NCBI GenBank assembly: GCA_036555325.1
Contig: DATBLQ010000019.1
Span: 73,482-137,481 of the forward strand
Length of the DNA stretch: 64,000 nt
Origin: DATBLQ01 sp036555325
GTDB lineage: Bacteria; Pseudomonadota; Alphaproteobacteria; Rhizobiales; Aestuariivirgaceae
Reading direction: 5' to 3'
Position 1 is the first letter of the stretch. Every line of letters begins with the position of its first letter. Below the pieces are notes generated by a model. It was not told where the DNA came from. It saw only the letters and a list, made by a program, of their open reading frames with translations, and did no database searches. The position numbers were made by a program, and so were the translations under genes. Below, in pieces: positions 33,479 through 41,676 of this stretch.

Positions 33479-34585
33479 TTACTTGTCGTCAAGGGCGCGG
33501 CAATCCGTTTCCGACCAGCCGAGCGTTACCTTGGCCCCTTCCTTAAGACCGTTGCTGTCGGCCTTGTTCGGAACCTTGACGATAAAATTGGCCTGTCCGG
33601 CGACGGACAGCCGCGTGCGAACATGGTCGCCGAGATAAATCAACTCTTCGATCCGCCCTTCGAGAATATTGGTGACCATCCCCTGCTGCGGATTTATTTC
33701 GACACGTTCCGGGCGCAGCGACAAGAGCGTGCGGTCGCCCTTCTTCCTTACCCTGACGGCGGAGGCCCTTACCCTGTCGCCCGATGCCAATTTGACGACA
33801 CAGGTTCCATTCTTACCCAGTTCTTCAACCGTGCCTTTCAACTTGTTGTTCTCGCCGATGAACTGGGCGACGAAGGAGTTCTGTGGTCGCTCGTAGAGTT
33901 CATCGGGCGTCGACAGTTGCTGCACCTCGCCGTTGTTGAAGACGGCAATGCGGTCGGACATGGTGAGAGCTTCCGCCTGGTCGTGGGTGACGTAGACGAC
34001 GGTTATGTCGAGGCGGTCGTGAAGATGCTTTATTTCATATTGCATCTGTTCGCGCAGTTGCTTGTCGAGAGCGCCCAAGGGCTCGTCCATGAGCACCAGG
34101 TCCGGATCGAAGACAAGCGCGCGCGCCACCGCAACGCGCTGTTGCTGGCCGCCGGAGAGCTGGTTTGGCCGGCGCGCGCCGTAGGCTGGAAGTTCAACCA
34201 TTTCCAGGGCCCGTTTCACCCGCTCGGCAATTTCGGCTTTGCTCTTGTTGCGAACTTGAAGGGGAAAGGCGAGGTTTTCATAGACCGTCATGTGAGGAAA
34301 AAGGGCGTAGTTCTGGAATACCATTCCGATCCCGCGCTTGTGCGGCGGCACCTGATTGATGGAGGTTCCCTTCAGATAGATTTCGCCGTGCGTGGCGGGC
34401 TCGAAGCCTGCGAGCATGAGCAGTGTCGTTGTCTTGCCGGACCCTGAGGGGCCGAGCAGGGTCAAAAATTCGCCCTTGGCAATATCGAGGTTCAGGTTTT
34501 TGACGACAAGCGACTCGCCGTCGTAACTCTTCTGCACATTGACGAAGCGGACGATCGGTCGGTCGCCGCTTGCTTTTTGCGTCAT
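33479..34585 (-). CDS. ABC transporter ATPase, PotA (spermidine/putrescine or iron) type
   Basis: 368 residues. It has Walker A GPSGSGKT (45-52), signature LSGGQQQR, Walker B LMDEPLGALD, H-loop VYVTHDQAEALTMSDR, and a C-terminal TOBE domain (about 280-365). This is the ATPase class of polyamine, Fe3+ and maltose-type importers. No permease or binding-protein gene adjoins it, so it is an orphan here; its partners may be encoded elsewhere. The 5' flank up to moaA (333 bp) gives no further ORF. Confidence 0.88.
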   Translation of the reverse strand: MTQKASGDRPIVRFVNVQKSYDGESLVVKNLNLDIAKGEFLTLLGPSGSGKTTTLLMLAGFEPATHGEIYLKGTSINQVPPHKRGIGMVFQNYALFPHMTVYENLAFPLQVRNKSKAEIAERVKRALEMVELPAYGARRPNQLSGGQQQRVAVARALVFDPDLVLMDEPLGALDKQLREQMQYEIKHLHDRLDITVVYVTHDQAEALTMSDRIAVFNNGEVQQLSTPDELYERPQNSFVAQFIGENNKLKGTVEELGKNGTCVVKLASGDRVRASAVRVRKKGDRTLLSLRPERVEINPQQGMVTNILEGRIEELIYLGDHVRTRLSVAGQANFIVKVPNKADSNGLKEGAKVTLGWSETDCRALDDK

Positions 34586-34918
34586 TTCGCTCAGGCCCCT
34601 ATGTCACCTCACCTTATAGGTTTTTCCGGAATGATAGGCGGTGCTGACAAAAAGGGAAGCGGGAATATGTCGGCGGGTCCCTACTCCTTTGCCTGGACGT
34701 TTTCTACAGATCGGCCATGTTTCGATGGTGAGATGGAAAGGCGCGGGATAAGCCTTCGCATTACGGGCAGGATCACGAGAGCCCGAGGGCTGGTATTGAG
34801 GGTCGCTTCGTCTATACTGGGCCTACGGCCGGCTAGGGCATCTTGACCCACCGTCTTTACGGCGGGAAAGTCGCGGACAAAATAACAGCGATAAGCGCGC
34901 GAGGACCTCTTGGACGAA
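34586..34918. other. Gene-free stretch between the PotA-like gene and moaA
   Basis: 333 bp between divergent genes. A frame open on the plus strand (34577-34846) starts inside the ATPase gene and has no coding character. A small inverted repeat CCGT/ACGG lies near 34853-34864 just before moaA. I looked for the conserved structure of a molybdenum-cofactor riboswitch and did not recognise one. Promoters for both flanking genes must lie here. Confidence 0.5.
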
Positions 34919-35929
34919 ATGGTGCCGTTTCACACACCGCTCATCGACCCGTTCGGGCGAGAGGTCAACTATCTGCGCGTGTCAGTGACCGACCGGTGCG
35001 ATTTCCGGTGTGTCTATTGCATGGCAGAAGACATGCATTTCCTGCCGAAGAAGGACATTTTGACGCTTGAGGAGCTCGATCGCGTTTCCTCCGCTTTCAT
35101 CGTGCGAGGGGTAAAGAAGATCAGGCTCACGGGCGGTGAACCGCTCGTGCGGCGAAACATCATGCAGCTTGTGCAGTCGCTGTCGCGGCATCTTCGGTCC
35201 GGAGCGCTGGACGAGCTGACGCTCACTACCAACGGCAGCCAGCTCGCCCGCTATGCGCGGGAGCTTGCAGCACACGGAGTAAAGCGGGTCAACGTATCGC
35301 TCGATACACGCGATGCGCAGAAATTCCGCGCCATCACCCGGTGGGGCGATCTTGCCAAGGTGCTCGAAGGCATCGCCGCGGCGCAGGCTGAAGGACTTCA
35401 GATCAAAATCAACATGGTGGCGCTGAAAGCTGTGAACGAGGATGAAATCGAGAGCATGCTTGATTGGTGCCACGAGCGAAAAATGGATTTGACGCTCATC
35501 GAAACCATGCCCCTGGGCGATATCGAAGGTGACCGCACGGATCAGTACCTGCCCCTGTCGCTCATCCGGGCGAGGCTGCAGGAGCGATTCACGCTTGAAG
35601 ATATCGACCACAAGACCGGCGGTCCGGCCCGCTACGTGCGGGTGCGGGAGACAGGCGGCCGGCTCGGCTTCATTACTCCGCTCACCCATAATTTTTGTGA
35701 AAGCTGCAATCGCGTGCGGCTGACTTGCACCGGCACGTTGTACATGTGTCTCGGCCAGGAAGATGCTGCCGACCTGCGGGGACCGCTCAGAGCTTCGGAA
35801 GGCAACGAGCTGTTGCATCAGGCCATCAGCGAGGCGATCAGCCGCAAGCCCAAAGGTCACGATTTCATCATCGACCGCCGTCACAACAGGCCGGCACTCG
35901 CTCGACACATGAGCGTGACCGGCGGTTAG
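34919..35929 (+). CDS. moaA: GTP 3',8-cyclase (molybdenum cofactor biosynthesis protein A)
   Basis: 336 residues from ATG 34919; a TTG at 34910, closer to the GAGGA at 34901-34905, is an alternative start. The radical-SAM motif CDFRCVYC gives C27, C31 and C34. A second cluster is formed by the C-terminal cysteines of CESCNRVRLTCTGTLYMC (about 261-278). The chain ends in Gly-Gly, which MoaA needs for activity. It converts GTP to the cyclopterin precursor of molybdopterin. The window also holds a molybdenum hydroxylase (41677) and a MoaD-like protein (43944) that depend on this pathway. Confidence 0.93.
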   Translation: MVPFHTPLIDPFGREVNYLRVSVTDRCDFRCVYCMAEDMHFLPKKDILTLEELDRVSSAFIVRGVKKIRLTGGEPLVRRNIMQLVQSLSRHLRSGALDELTLTTNGSQLARYARELAAHGVKRVNVSLDTRDAQKFRAITRWGDLAKVLEGIAAAQAEGLQIKINMVALKAVNEDEIESMLDWCHERKMDLTLIETMPLGDIEGDRTDQYLPLSLIRARLQERFTLEDIDHKTGGPARYVRVRETGGRLGFITPLTHNFCESCNRVRLTCTGTLYMCLGQEDAADLRGPLRASEGNELLHQAISEAISRKPKGHDFIIDRRHNRPALARHMSVTGG

Positions 35930-35987
35930 CATCCCCTGCAGCTCGACATATGACAGGCAGCCGGTGGCGCTGTAGGACCGAAGCAGC

Positions 35988-36917
35988 GTGACCGCACCAC
36001 CCGCTCATCTTCCCCAGCAGGATACGCTGAAAGGCGGACTCTACATGGCGATCGCCATGGCGGCGTTCGTCGGCAACGATACCCTCATCAAGCTTTTGTC
36101 CGATGAACTGCCGGTCGGCACATTGATTTTCGCGCGCGGCTTATTCGCCTCGCTGGCGATCGTGGCGGCGAGCCTTGTCAGCGGCGATCTCTTCAAGCTG
36201 CCTCTCATGTTTTCGGGCAAGGTGTTGTTACGCTCGGCGATCGATGTGGTGGGGACGATCACGTTCATCGTTGCCCTGGTGCACATGCCCATCGGCAACA
36301 TCACGTCCATAACGCAGGCGGCGCCGCTGGTGGTGACCGCATTGGCGGCGATTTTTCTCAAGGAGCACGTCGGCTGGCGGAGGACGACAGCCATCGTGGC
36401 TGGCTTCGTGGGGGTGATGCTGATCATGAAGCCCAACGCGAGTGGCCTCGACAGCTATTCGATCATCGCCCTGGTGATGATCATGGCCATCGCGGTGCGC
36501 GATATCATCACCCGGCGCATTCCGGCTACGGTGCCAGCCCTGCTGGTGGCGCTGGCCAACGGCTTGTTCGTGATGGCAGGGGCACTCGGGTTCGCGCTGC
36601 TCGAGGGGGGTCTGGTCATGCCGCGCGGGCAACAGCTTGTCTTGCTTGCGGCGGCAGGCGTTCTCTTGTCGCTGGGCTATCTTTTCATGGTGCAGACACT
36701 GCGATATGCCGACATTTCCACCTCTGCCTCGATAAGATTTTCGGTGGTTCTGTGGGCGCTCCTGTTAGGCATGATGGTATTCGGCGAGTGGCCGGACCGA
36801 TACGCGCTGATCGGGATCGCCCTTATCGTCGCCTCGGGCATCTACACCCTGCATCGCGAAGCCAAGTTAAAGAGACTCAAGGCTCGTCAGACCGAAGCAA
36901 AAGTCCAAAAAGCATAG
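35988..36917 (+). CDS. EamA-family (DMT superfamily) transporter
   Basis: 309 residues from a GTG at 35988, because the first membrane helix (GGLYMAIAMAAFVGNDTLIKLL) begins soon after; an ATG at 36045 would start inside that helix. Ten hydrophobic segments in two EamA repeats are visible, with the repeat hallmark GWRRTTAIVAGFVGVMLIMKP ending the first. These are inner-membrane carriers for amino acids or metabolites with unknown direction. It lies 58 bp after moaA on the same strand, and its 3' end overlaps the convergent TSUP gene by 31 bp. Confidence 0.85.
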   Translation: MTAPPAHLPQQDTLKGGLYMAIAMAAFVGNDTLIKLLSDELPVGTLIFARGLFASLAIVAASLVSGDLFKLPLMFSGKVLLRSAIDVVGTITFIVALVHMPIGNITSITQAAPLVVTALAAIFLKEHVGWRRTTAIVAGFVGVMLIMKPNASGLDSYSIIALVMIMAIAVRDIITRRIPATVPALLVALANGLFVMAGALGFALLEGGLVMPRGQQLVLLAAAGVLLSLGYLFMVQTLRYADISTSASIRFSVVLWALLLGMMVFGEWPDRYALIGIALIVASGIYTLHREAKLKRLKARQTEAKVQKA

Positions 36918-37654
36918 AGTGTCAGAGCCGACGCCCAGACCAGGATGGCGTTGCGGAGAACGGTGCGGGAAATGCGGGGGGCAAGGGTCATGCTCACGTA
37001 GCCGCCCAGGGTTGTTCCTGCCGCCATCACCAGAGCGGGCTTCCAGGCGATCAGGCCGAAGGACGTAAAGAGCAAGATCCCGATGATCGTGACGATGGTG
37101 ATGACAAAATTCTTCACCGCATTTGCCACGAGGATGTTGTCCTGGCCGAGGAGCTCATAGATCGCAAGCATCACTATGCCCATCCCTAAGCCAAAATAAC
37201 CGCCGTAGAAGCATATGATGAATTCAAAGGCATAGAGGAGCGAGGGGCGGCGGTGGCCCTCAAACGCGTATTTCCGCTCAAGCCATGCCTTCGCCCAGGG
37301 ACCCAAACCGAACAAGACTGTGGCGAGAAGCAGCAGCCAAGGAACCGCACGCTCGAATGCTTTTGCGCCCGTGTAGATCAAAACTACCGAGCCCAAGGTG
37401 CCTCCCGCGAGGGCCATGAAGGCTCGTATGGCGATCGAATGATGGGCCTGCCGCAAATATCGAATATGCATGGCCGTGCCGACCAGGTTGGCCGGAGCAA
37501 GGGAGATGAAACCAGAGGCATTGGCGACGATCGGCGGAAGGCCGGCAGCAATAAAGGCTGGAAAAACGAGAAAGCCCGAGCCGCCAGCAAGAGCGTTGAT
37601 GAAACCGGCAATGATGCCGACAGCGAACAAGAGAACGAAGGATGTTGATGTCAT
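36887..37654 (-). CDS. TSUP (TauE/SafE) family anion transporter
   Basis: 255 residues from the ATG at 37654. About eight hydrophobic segments are seen. The first, FVLLFAVGIIAGFINALAGGSGFLVFPAFIAAGLPP, carries the GxxxxLAGGGG-like motif of the TauE/SafE family, and the internal half repeat reads YFGLGMGIVMLAIYELLG. Family members export sulfite, sulfoacetate or related organic anions. The 3' end overlaps the convergent EamA gene by 31 bp, an overlap of true coding sequence on both strands. Confidence 0.88.
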   Translation of the reverse strand: MTSTSFVLLFAVGIIAGFINALAGGSGFLVFPAFIAAGLPPIVANASGFISLAPANLVGTAMHIRYLRQAHHSIAIRAFMALAGGTLGSVVLIYTGAKAFERAVPWLLLLATVLFGLGPWAKAWLERKYAFEGHRRPSLLYAFEFIICFYGGYFGLGMGIVMLAIYELLGQDNILVANAVKNFVITIVTIIGILLFTSFGLIAWKPALVMAAGTTLGGYVSMTLAPRISRTVLRNAILVWASALTLYAFWTFASV

Positions 37655-37800
37655 CGGGTTTTCTGGCGGGCTTGACCACACAGCCCTAACCTATTTGGCT
37701 GGCGCGGCAAACTGCTTGATGCGCAAAATCCTTCCTCGGCTGGACAACGACTTCCTACCGCTTATGATCGCGTCGATCAAAGCGCAGGGGCTTCGGGCGC

Positions 37801-38310
37801 ATGTATGAATTTCTCATTCTGTCGTTGGTGACGGCTCAACGGATCACCGAATTCATCTATTCCCACCGCAACAAAAGGCTGCTCGTCGAAAAAGGCGGCT
37901 TCGAAGTGGGCCGCTTGCATTATGTTCTCCTGGTCGCGTTGCATGCCGCATGGCTTGCGAGCCTGTGGTGGTATGCCTGGGACAGGCCGATCCACTGGGG
38001 GTTCGTCATCGCCTATCTTATCGTGCAGCTGGTGCGCGCGTGGACACTGATGGCACTGGGGCCACGATGGACGATCGAGATCGTCGTTACCCCTGATGAG
38101 GTCGCCAAGGGAGGCCCCACGCATTTCCTAAAACAGCCCAACTATCTCGTGGTTGCCGCGGAAATCCTGGTGCTGCCTTTGGTTTTCGGCCTTTGGTGGC
38201 TTGCGCTGCTGTTCAGCGTGCTCAATGGATTGATGCTCTATTGGAGAATGCGCATCGAGCAAAAAGCCATCGAACCGGCGAACCAGGACGGTTCACTCAC
38301 AGAACTCTAG
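37801..38310 (+). CDS. Isoprenylcysteine carboxyl methyltransferase (ICMT) family membrane protein
   Basis: 169 residues with four or five hydrophobic segments. The conserved ICMT core is seen as GPRWTIEIVVTPDE, then FLKQPNYLVVAAEILVLPL, which matches the RHPNYxG...E SAM-binding pattern. Bacterial ICMT-like proteins methylate small membrane-associated acids or phenols, and some pair with type III polyketide synthases; none is present here. Acceptor unknown. The last 18 bp overlap the 3' end of the convergent copper chaperone gene. Confidence 0.82.
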   Translation: MYEFLILSLVTAQRITEFIYSHRNKRLLVEKGGFEVGRLHYVLLVALHAAWLASLWWYAWDRPIHWGFVIAYLIVQLVRAWTLMALGPRWTIEIVVTPDEVAKGGPTHFLKQPNYLVVAAEILVLPLVFGLWWLALLFSVLNGLMLYWRMRIEQKAIEPANQDGSLTEL

Positions 38311-38796
38311 GTTCATAGGCGCAGCATGTTGCTGCTCGGCGCCGGCGACGACGGATTTGACCGGCACGGTGATGGTGATTTCACCGGCCCTATCGAAGAC
38401 CAGGTGCAACTCAAGCTCGGTTCCCTCCTTCAGCGGGGACGCGAGATCGGTCAACATGACGTGAAGGCCGCCCGGCGCGAATGCAACCTCACCACCGGCA
38501 GGAATGACGATACAGGATACCCGGGCCATCGCCGCGATGTCGTTGTCCATAACATGGCGGTGGATCTCGGCCCGGCCGGCACCGGCGGCGGCGACGGAGC
38601 GGAGGCGGTCGGGCTCAGGACCATCGTTCCTCAAGGTAAGGTAAACGGCACCTGCCCCTGCCCCGGCCAGGGACGCGCGAGCGAAGGCGTTCGCGACCGT
38701 GATGCCCGACGCCTTTGCCATCCGAGAAATGGCAACGACCGCCGCGAAGGTAAGGATCAGGGCGAGCAGGACCTCAATGAAAGTTCTCAGCCGCAT
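38293..38796 (-). CDS. Periplasmic copper chaperone PCu(A)C
   Basis: 167 residues from the ATG at 38796, placed just before the signal/anchor segment RTFIEVLLALILTFAAVVAIS; the frame stays open to 38865. The copper site follows the family pattern of an early H/M pair (EIHRHVMDN), a downstream Met in AAMARV, and the late HVM motif (GGLHVMLTDL). PCu(A)C proteins deliver Cu(I) to the CuA or CuB centre of cytochrome oxidases in the periplasm. No oxidase gene is in the window. The start is 115 bp from the divergent DUF1194 gene. Confidence 0.88.
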   Translation of the reverse strand: MRLRTFIEVLLALILTFAAVVAISRMAKASGITVANAFARASLAGAGAGAVYLTLRNDGPEPDRLRSVAAAGAGRAEIHRHVMDNDIAAMARVSCIVIPAGGEVAFAPGGLHVMLTDLASPLKEGTELELHLVFDRAGEITITVPVKSVVAGAEQQHAAPMNLEFCE

Positions 38797-38910
38797 TGCG
38801 GAAAGCCGATTTGTTGTTTCAAACGCTGCTTGCCGAGGCATTGGGGCGGGTTGATGTCGACACAAACGTGACAGAGCGTCGCGGCAGGTTTTGCGATAGA
38901 TTTGCAGACG

Positions 38911-39678
38911 ATGAAAGTCTGCACGAATTGCACTGGTTGGCTGAACGTGGCGACTGCTGCGGCAGTTTGCCTGGCTGCGAGCTTGAGCGCTGAAATGCCG
39001 CGTCTGTCAGCGCAGAGCGCCCAAACGCCGGTGGCGCTGGAATTGGTACTGGCCGTCGATACATCGGCAAGCGTCGATGTTCGAGAATTCGAGCTGCAGA
39101 TCAACGGCATTGCGCAGGCCTTCGCAAGCCCGGAGGTGATCGCCGCTATCGAAAGCCTGCGGGGAGCAGGAATGGCGGTAACGCTCGTTCAGTGGAGCGG
39201 CCCTGATGCGTCCACGGCAGTCTTGCCATTCCATCACGTCTACGATCGGCGCACGGCGAAGGCGTTCGGATTCCTGGTGGGCCTGACGCATCGACGCAGC
39301 ACGGCAGGCACGACGGCGATGGCGCATGCGGTGAAGCTTTCGGCCGAACTCCTGGAAACCAATGAATTCATGGGCGAGCGCGCCGTCATCGATGTTTCGG
39401 GCGACGGCCGCAACAACACCCCTCCCGATATCGAAACGGTTCGCGATGATGTCGTGCAGCGGGGCTTCACGATCAACGGACTTGCCATGTTGAGCGATGA
39501 CCCCCGCCTCGATGTCTACTACAGACGATCGCTCATAGGAGGAAAGGACGCGTTTGTCGAAGTTGCGCATGGGTATGACGAGTTTGCCCAGGCGATCAAA
39601 CAGAAGCTCATTCGCGAGATCTACCCGCCCTTGAGCGAAAGGCCTGCCGAGACACGTCAGGCGCTGAGGCAGCGATAG
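38911..39678 (+). CDS. DUF1194 secreted von Willebrand-type protein, copy 2
   Basis: 255 residues from the ATG at 38911 (an upstream TTG at 38902 is less likely). A signal peptide-like start (VATAAAVCLAASLSA) precedes the VWA domain, VALELVLAVDTSASVD, with D50-x-S52-x-S54, then STAGTTAMAHAVKLSAELL and DVSGDGRNNTPP. It shares the same landmarks as the copy at 32515, so the two are paralogues encoded on opposite strands. It is predicted to work in the periplasm or on the envelope; partner unknown. The stop is followed after 13 bp by the end of the convergent DUF922 gene. Confidence 0.85.
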   Translation: MKVCTNCTGWLNVATAAAVCLAASLSAEMPRLSAQSAQTPVALELVLAVDTSASVDVREFELQINGIAQAFASPEVIAAIESLRGAGMAVTLVQWSGPDASTAVLPFHHVYDRRTAKAFGFLVGLTHRRSTAGTTAMAHAVKLSAELLETNEFMGERAVIDVSGDGRNNTPPDIETVRDDVVQRGFTINGLAMLSDDPRLDVYYRRSLIGGKDAFVEVAHGYDEFAQAIKQKLIREIYPPLSERPAETRQALRQR

Positions 39679-39691
39679 GCTTCAATGGCAA

Positions 39692-40360
39692 TTATTGAGG
39701 GGCGGCCAGGGCGCCCTGCGCGAGGTTTGAGCGCTGCTTTGTTGATACGGGCGCTTCGGCCTTTTGATCACCCACCCTGAACAGCGCCTGTCTTAAGAAT
39801 GGATGTTTGGAAAGCTTTTTCTGTTCCGCGGCATCGAACTCGGCATGGCGTTTGTCGCAGCTCTTCGAGACATCCTCAACGATCTTCAGACTTTTGGCTT
39901 CCGCTTCGGCACAGGTTGGCGCGGTGATGCCGATGGCCATGGCCTCGGCCTCGGCGGCGCATTGCAGCCAAATGGCGCGGTGGGTTTCCTCATGGCGCTT
40001 GGCAAAGATGTAGAACCGCTCAAAGCTTTGACGCAGCTCCGGGGACATTTTTTGGTCGTTTTCAAGCTGCGGCAGGCGAATGGTGAAGTTCATGCTCAAC
40101 TTGAAGCTCGCAACGCGGCATTGGTCGGCGGTGCTTTCGGTTGATGCCAGAACCTTCGGGTCCATGCGGGTGGAGGCGTAGGCCTTTCCGCCTCCCACTC
40201 GCGGTCCGTTGCTGATCATTGATTCGAACAGACGCTGGGCGGAATTTCCGGCCACCAGATAGTGCACATAGTTCGTCGGCGTTTGAGCGATGGCTTGAAC
40301 GCCGGCGCAAATCGGTAACGCGGCCAGGATGATGGCGAACGATCTAAAGAGGGTGTTCAC
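39692..40360 (-). CDS. DUF922 predicted secreted Zn-dependent protease
   Basis: 222 residues from the GTG at 40360, which gives a clean signal peptide (MNTLFRSFAIILAALPICAGVQAIAQ) and has GGGGA upstream; an in-frame GTG at 40414 is the alternative. The mature part keeps the DUF922 signature: CRVASFKLSMNFTIRLPQ, then HEETHR with a zinc-binding H133-E134-x-x-H137 and a following Cys/Glu-rich helix. This family is annotated as putative periplasmic zinc proteases; no substrate is known to me. The C-terminal 60 residues are polar and of low complexity. Confidence 0.8.
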   Translation of the reverse strand: MNTLFRSFAIILAALPICAGVQAIAQTPTNYVHYLVAGNSAQRLFESMISNGPRVGGGKAYASTRMDPKVLASTESTADQCRVASFKLSMNFTIRLPQLENDQKMSPELRQSFERFYIFAKRHEETHRAIWLQCAAEAEAMAIGITAPTCAEAEAKSLKIVEDVSKSCDKRHAEFDAAEQKKLSKHPFLRQALFRVGDQKAEAPVSTKQRSNLAQGALAAPQ

Positions 40361-40646
40361 GAAGTATCCCCAACTCCCGAATCGTGACAACCAGCCTATT
40401 GGCAAGAATGACACACTTCAATTTGATAAGGCGCCCGAACCTCCCCAAAAGCACAGTCGCTTGTGGGAGTCTTGTTCTTGAAAAAGCCCGGGATTTTGAA
40501 CTTGAGATCAAACGGAAGCGTTGTGGCGGTGGCGCAACGGCGGCAGCAAATCAGTCATGATCAGGAAGGTCATCATGCCCATGCCGGAATCGGACGTGAA
40601 CTCCACATCGTCATTTATTCATCTCCTGTTTCTCGCGCATGACGTT

Positions 40647-41600
40647 TTACGGTCGCGAGACGTCTTCGGCTTTTCGCTCCAGGGCCGCGCGATCCCAATG
40701 GGCTTGATCGGCTGCGGCCTCATAGGTCTCCTGAAGAAAACTCAAGATCATCCCATCCGGGTTGGCTGATTGGCGCACGGCATCGTACGGCAGCAGGAAC
40801 TGGCCGAGTTCACGATCGTAATAGGCGCCGGGCGTGGTGAGGCCGGTCTCCCCATAGGCGGAAGGCTCCGGATAGGCATAGACATAGAAAGCCGGCTTTC
40901 CATATCCGCCATTGCCCGGCCAGAATCCGCAGCTGGAAACTTCGTGCGAATAGGCTTCAGCGACGACCGTGTTCGGTATGTTGGGCCTCTCGCCGGTTGG
41001 CGCGGGCGCAGTGCGGCCAGAAAAGCGGGTGACGGCAAGATCAAAACTCCCCCAGAAGAAATGAACGGGGCTCGCCTTTCCGATGAAGCGGGCACGAAAG
41101 TTCTTGAGCACCCTATCGGCCTGCCGCACAGCCTGGAGAAACCGCTCCACCCAGAGGGGGTCATATTCCGCGGCACCAAAATCCTGATCAAAGGGGACGG
41201 GATTGGCGATTTCGCTCGGCATCGTCCAGATATGAACCTCGGCACCGCACCGGCGCAGTCGCTCCATGAACTCAGCGAAGAAATCCGCGACCGGCCTTGC
41301 TTCGAGGGCGAGGTGTTCAATCGCTCCCTCGCTCGTCCTGATCAACAGCCGGTGGTCGATGAAGTCGAAATCTATGGCAAGGCTCAGTTTGTCGTGGGAC
41401 ATGGTGGAGGTGGTAAGCCCCCGCGGTGTCACGTAAAACGTAACGTTCCACCAGTGATTGACTAGAGGGGTCAGCGCCATTCGCACCTTTCCGACGATCT
41501 GCGTCCATCGGTGAAGCGTGTGGCAGGTGCCGGCCCAATCCGCGAGAGGCAGTTCGGGCCACGTGGCAATGTGCTCGGTGCGGGCGATCGTTGGGGGCAA
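40647..41600 (-). CDS. DUF5996 family protein
   Basis: 317 residues from a TTG at 41600; no in-frame ATG lies nearby upstream. It matches the DUF5996 family by its N-terminal TWPELPLADWAGTCHTLHRWTQIVGK, by LVNHWWNVTFYVTPRGLTT, and by the C-terminal GGYGKPAFYVYAYPEP and PYDAVRQSANPDGMILSFLQETYEAAA. No catalytic motif is evident and the function is unknown. It is encoded alone, divergent from the molybdenum hydroxylase gene; the 5' ends are 76 bp apart. The 286 bp downstream of it to the DUF922 gene (40361-40646) show no convincing gene. Confidence 0.8.
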   Translation of the reverse strand: MPPTIARTEHIATWPELPLADWAGTCHTLHRWTQIVGKVRMALTPLVNHWWNVTFYVTPRGLTTSTMSHDKLSLAIDFDFIDHRLLIRTSEGAIEHLALEARPVADFFAEFMERLRRCGAEVHIWTMPSEIANPVPFDQDFGAAEYDPLWVERFLQAVRQADRVLKNFRARFIGKASPVHFFWGSFDLAVTRFSGRTAPAPTGERPNIPNTVVAEAYSHEVSSCGFWPGNGGYGKPAFYVYAYPEPSAYGETGLTTPGAYYDRELGQFLLPYDAVRQSANPDGMILSFLQETYEAAADQAHWDRAALERKAEDVSRP

Positions 41601-41676
41601 GTTGCCTATTTTCCCGGGCTTTCAGGAGATGCTAAGATATAACAACAATGGCAAGTAATGCAGGAGTTTTCGAGAC

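Noticed and set aside
34586..34918. Molybdenum-cofactor riboswitch upstream of moaA
   Set aside because: No conserved stem arrangement was recognisable; only a short CCGT/ACGG repeat lies just before the gene.
36887..36917. Gene-call error in the overlapping ends of the EamA and TSUP genes
   Set aside because: Both proteins keep their family length and pattern to the last codons, so a real 31-bp tail-to-tail overlap is simpler. The same applies to the 18-bp overlap at 38293-38310.
40521..40769. 82-codon plus-strand ORF in the 40361-40646 gap
   Set aside because: It has no ribosome site of note, no family pattern, and its 3' part is antisense to the DUF5996 gene.
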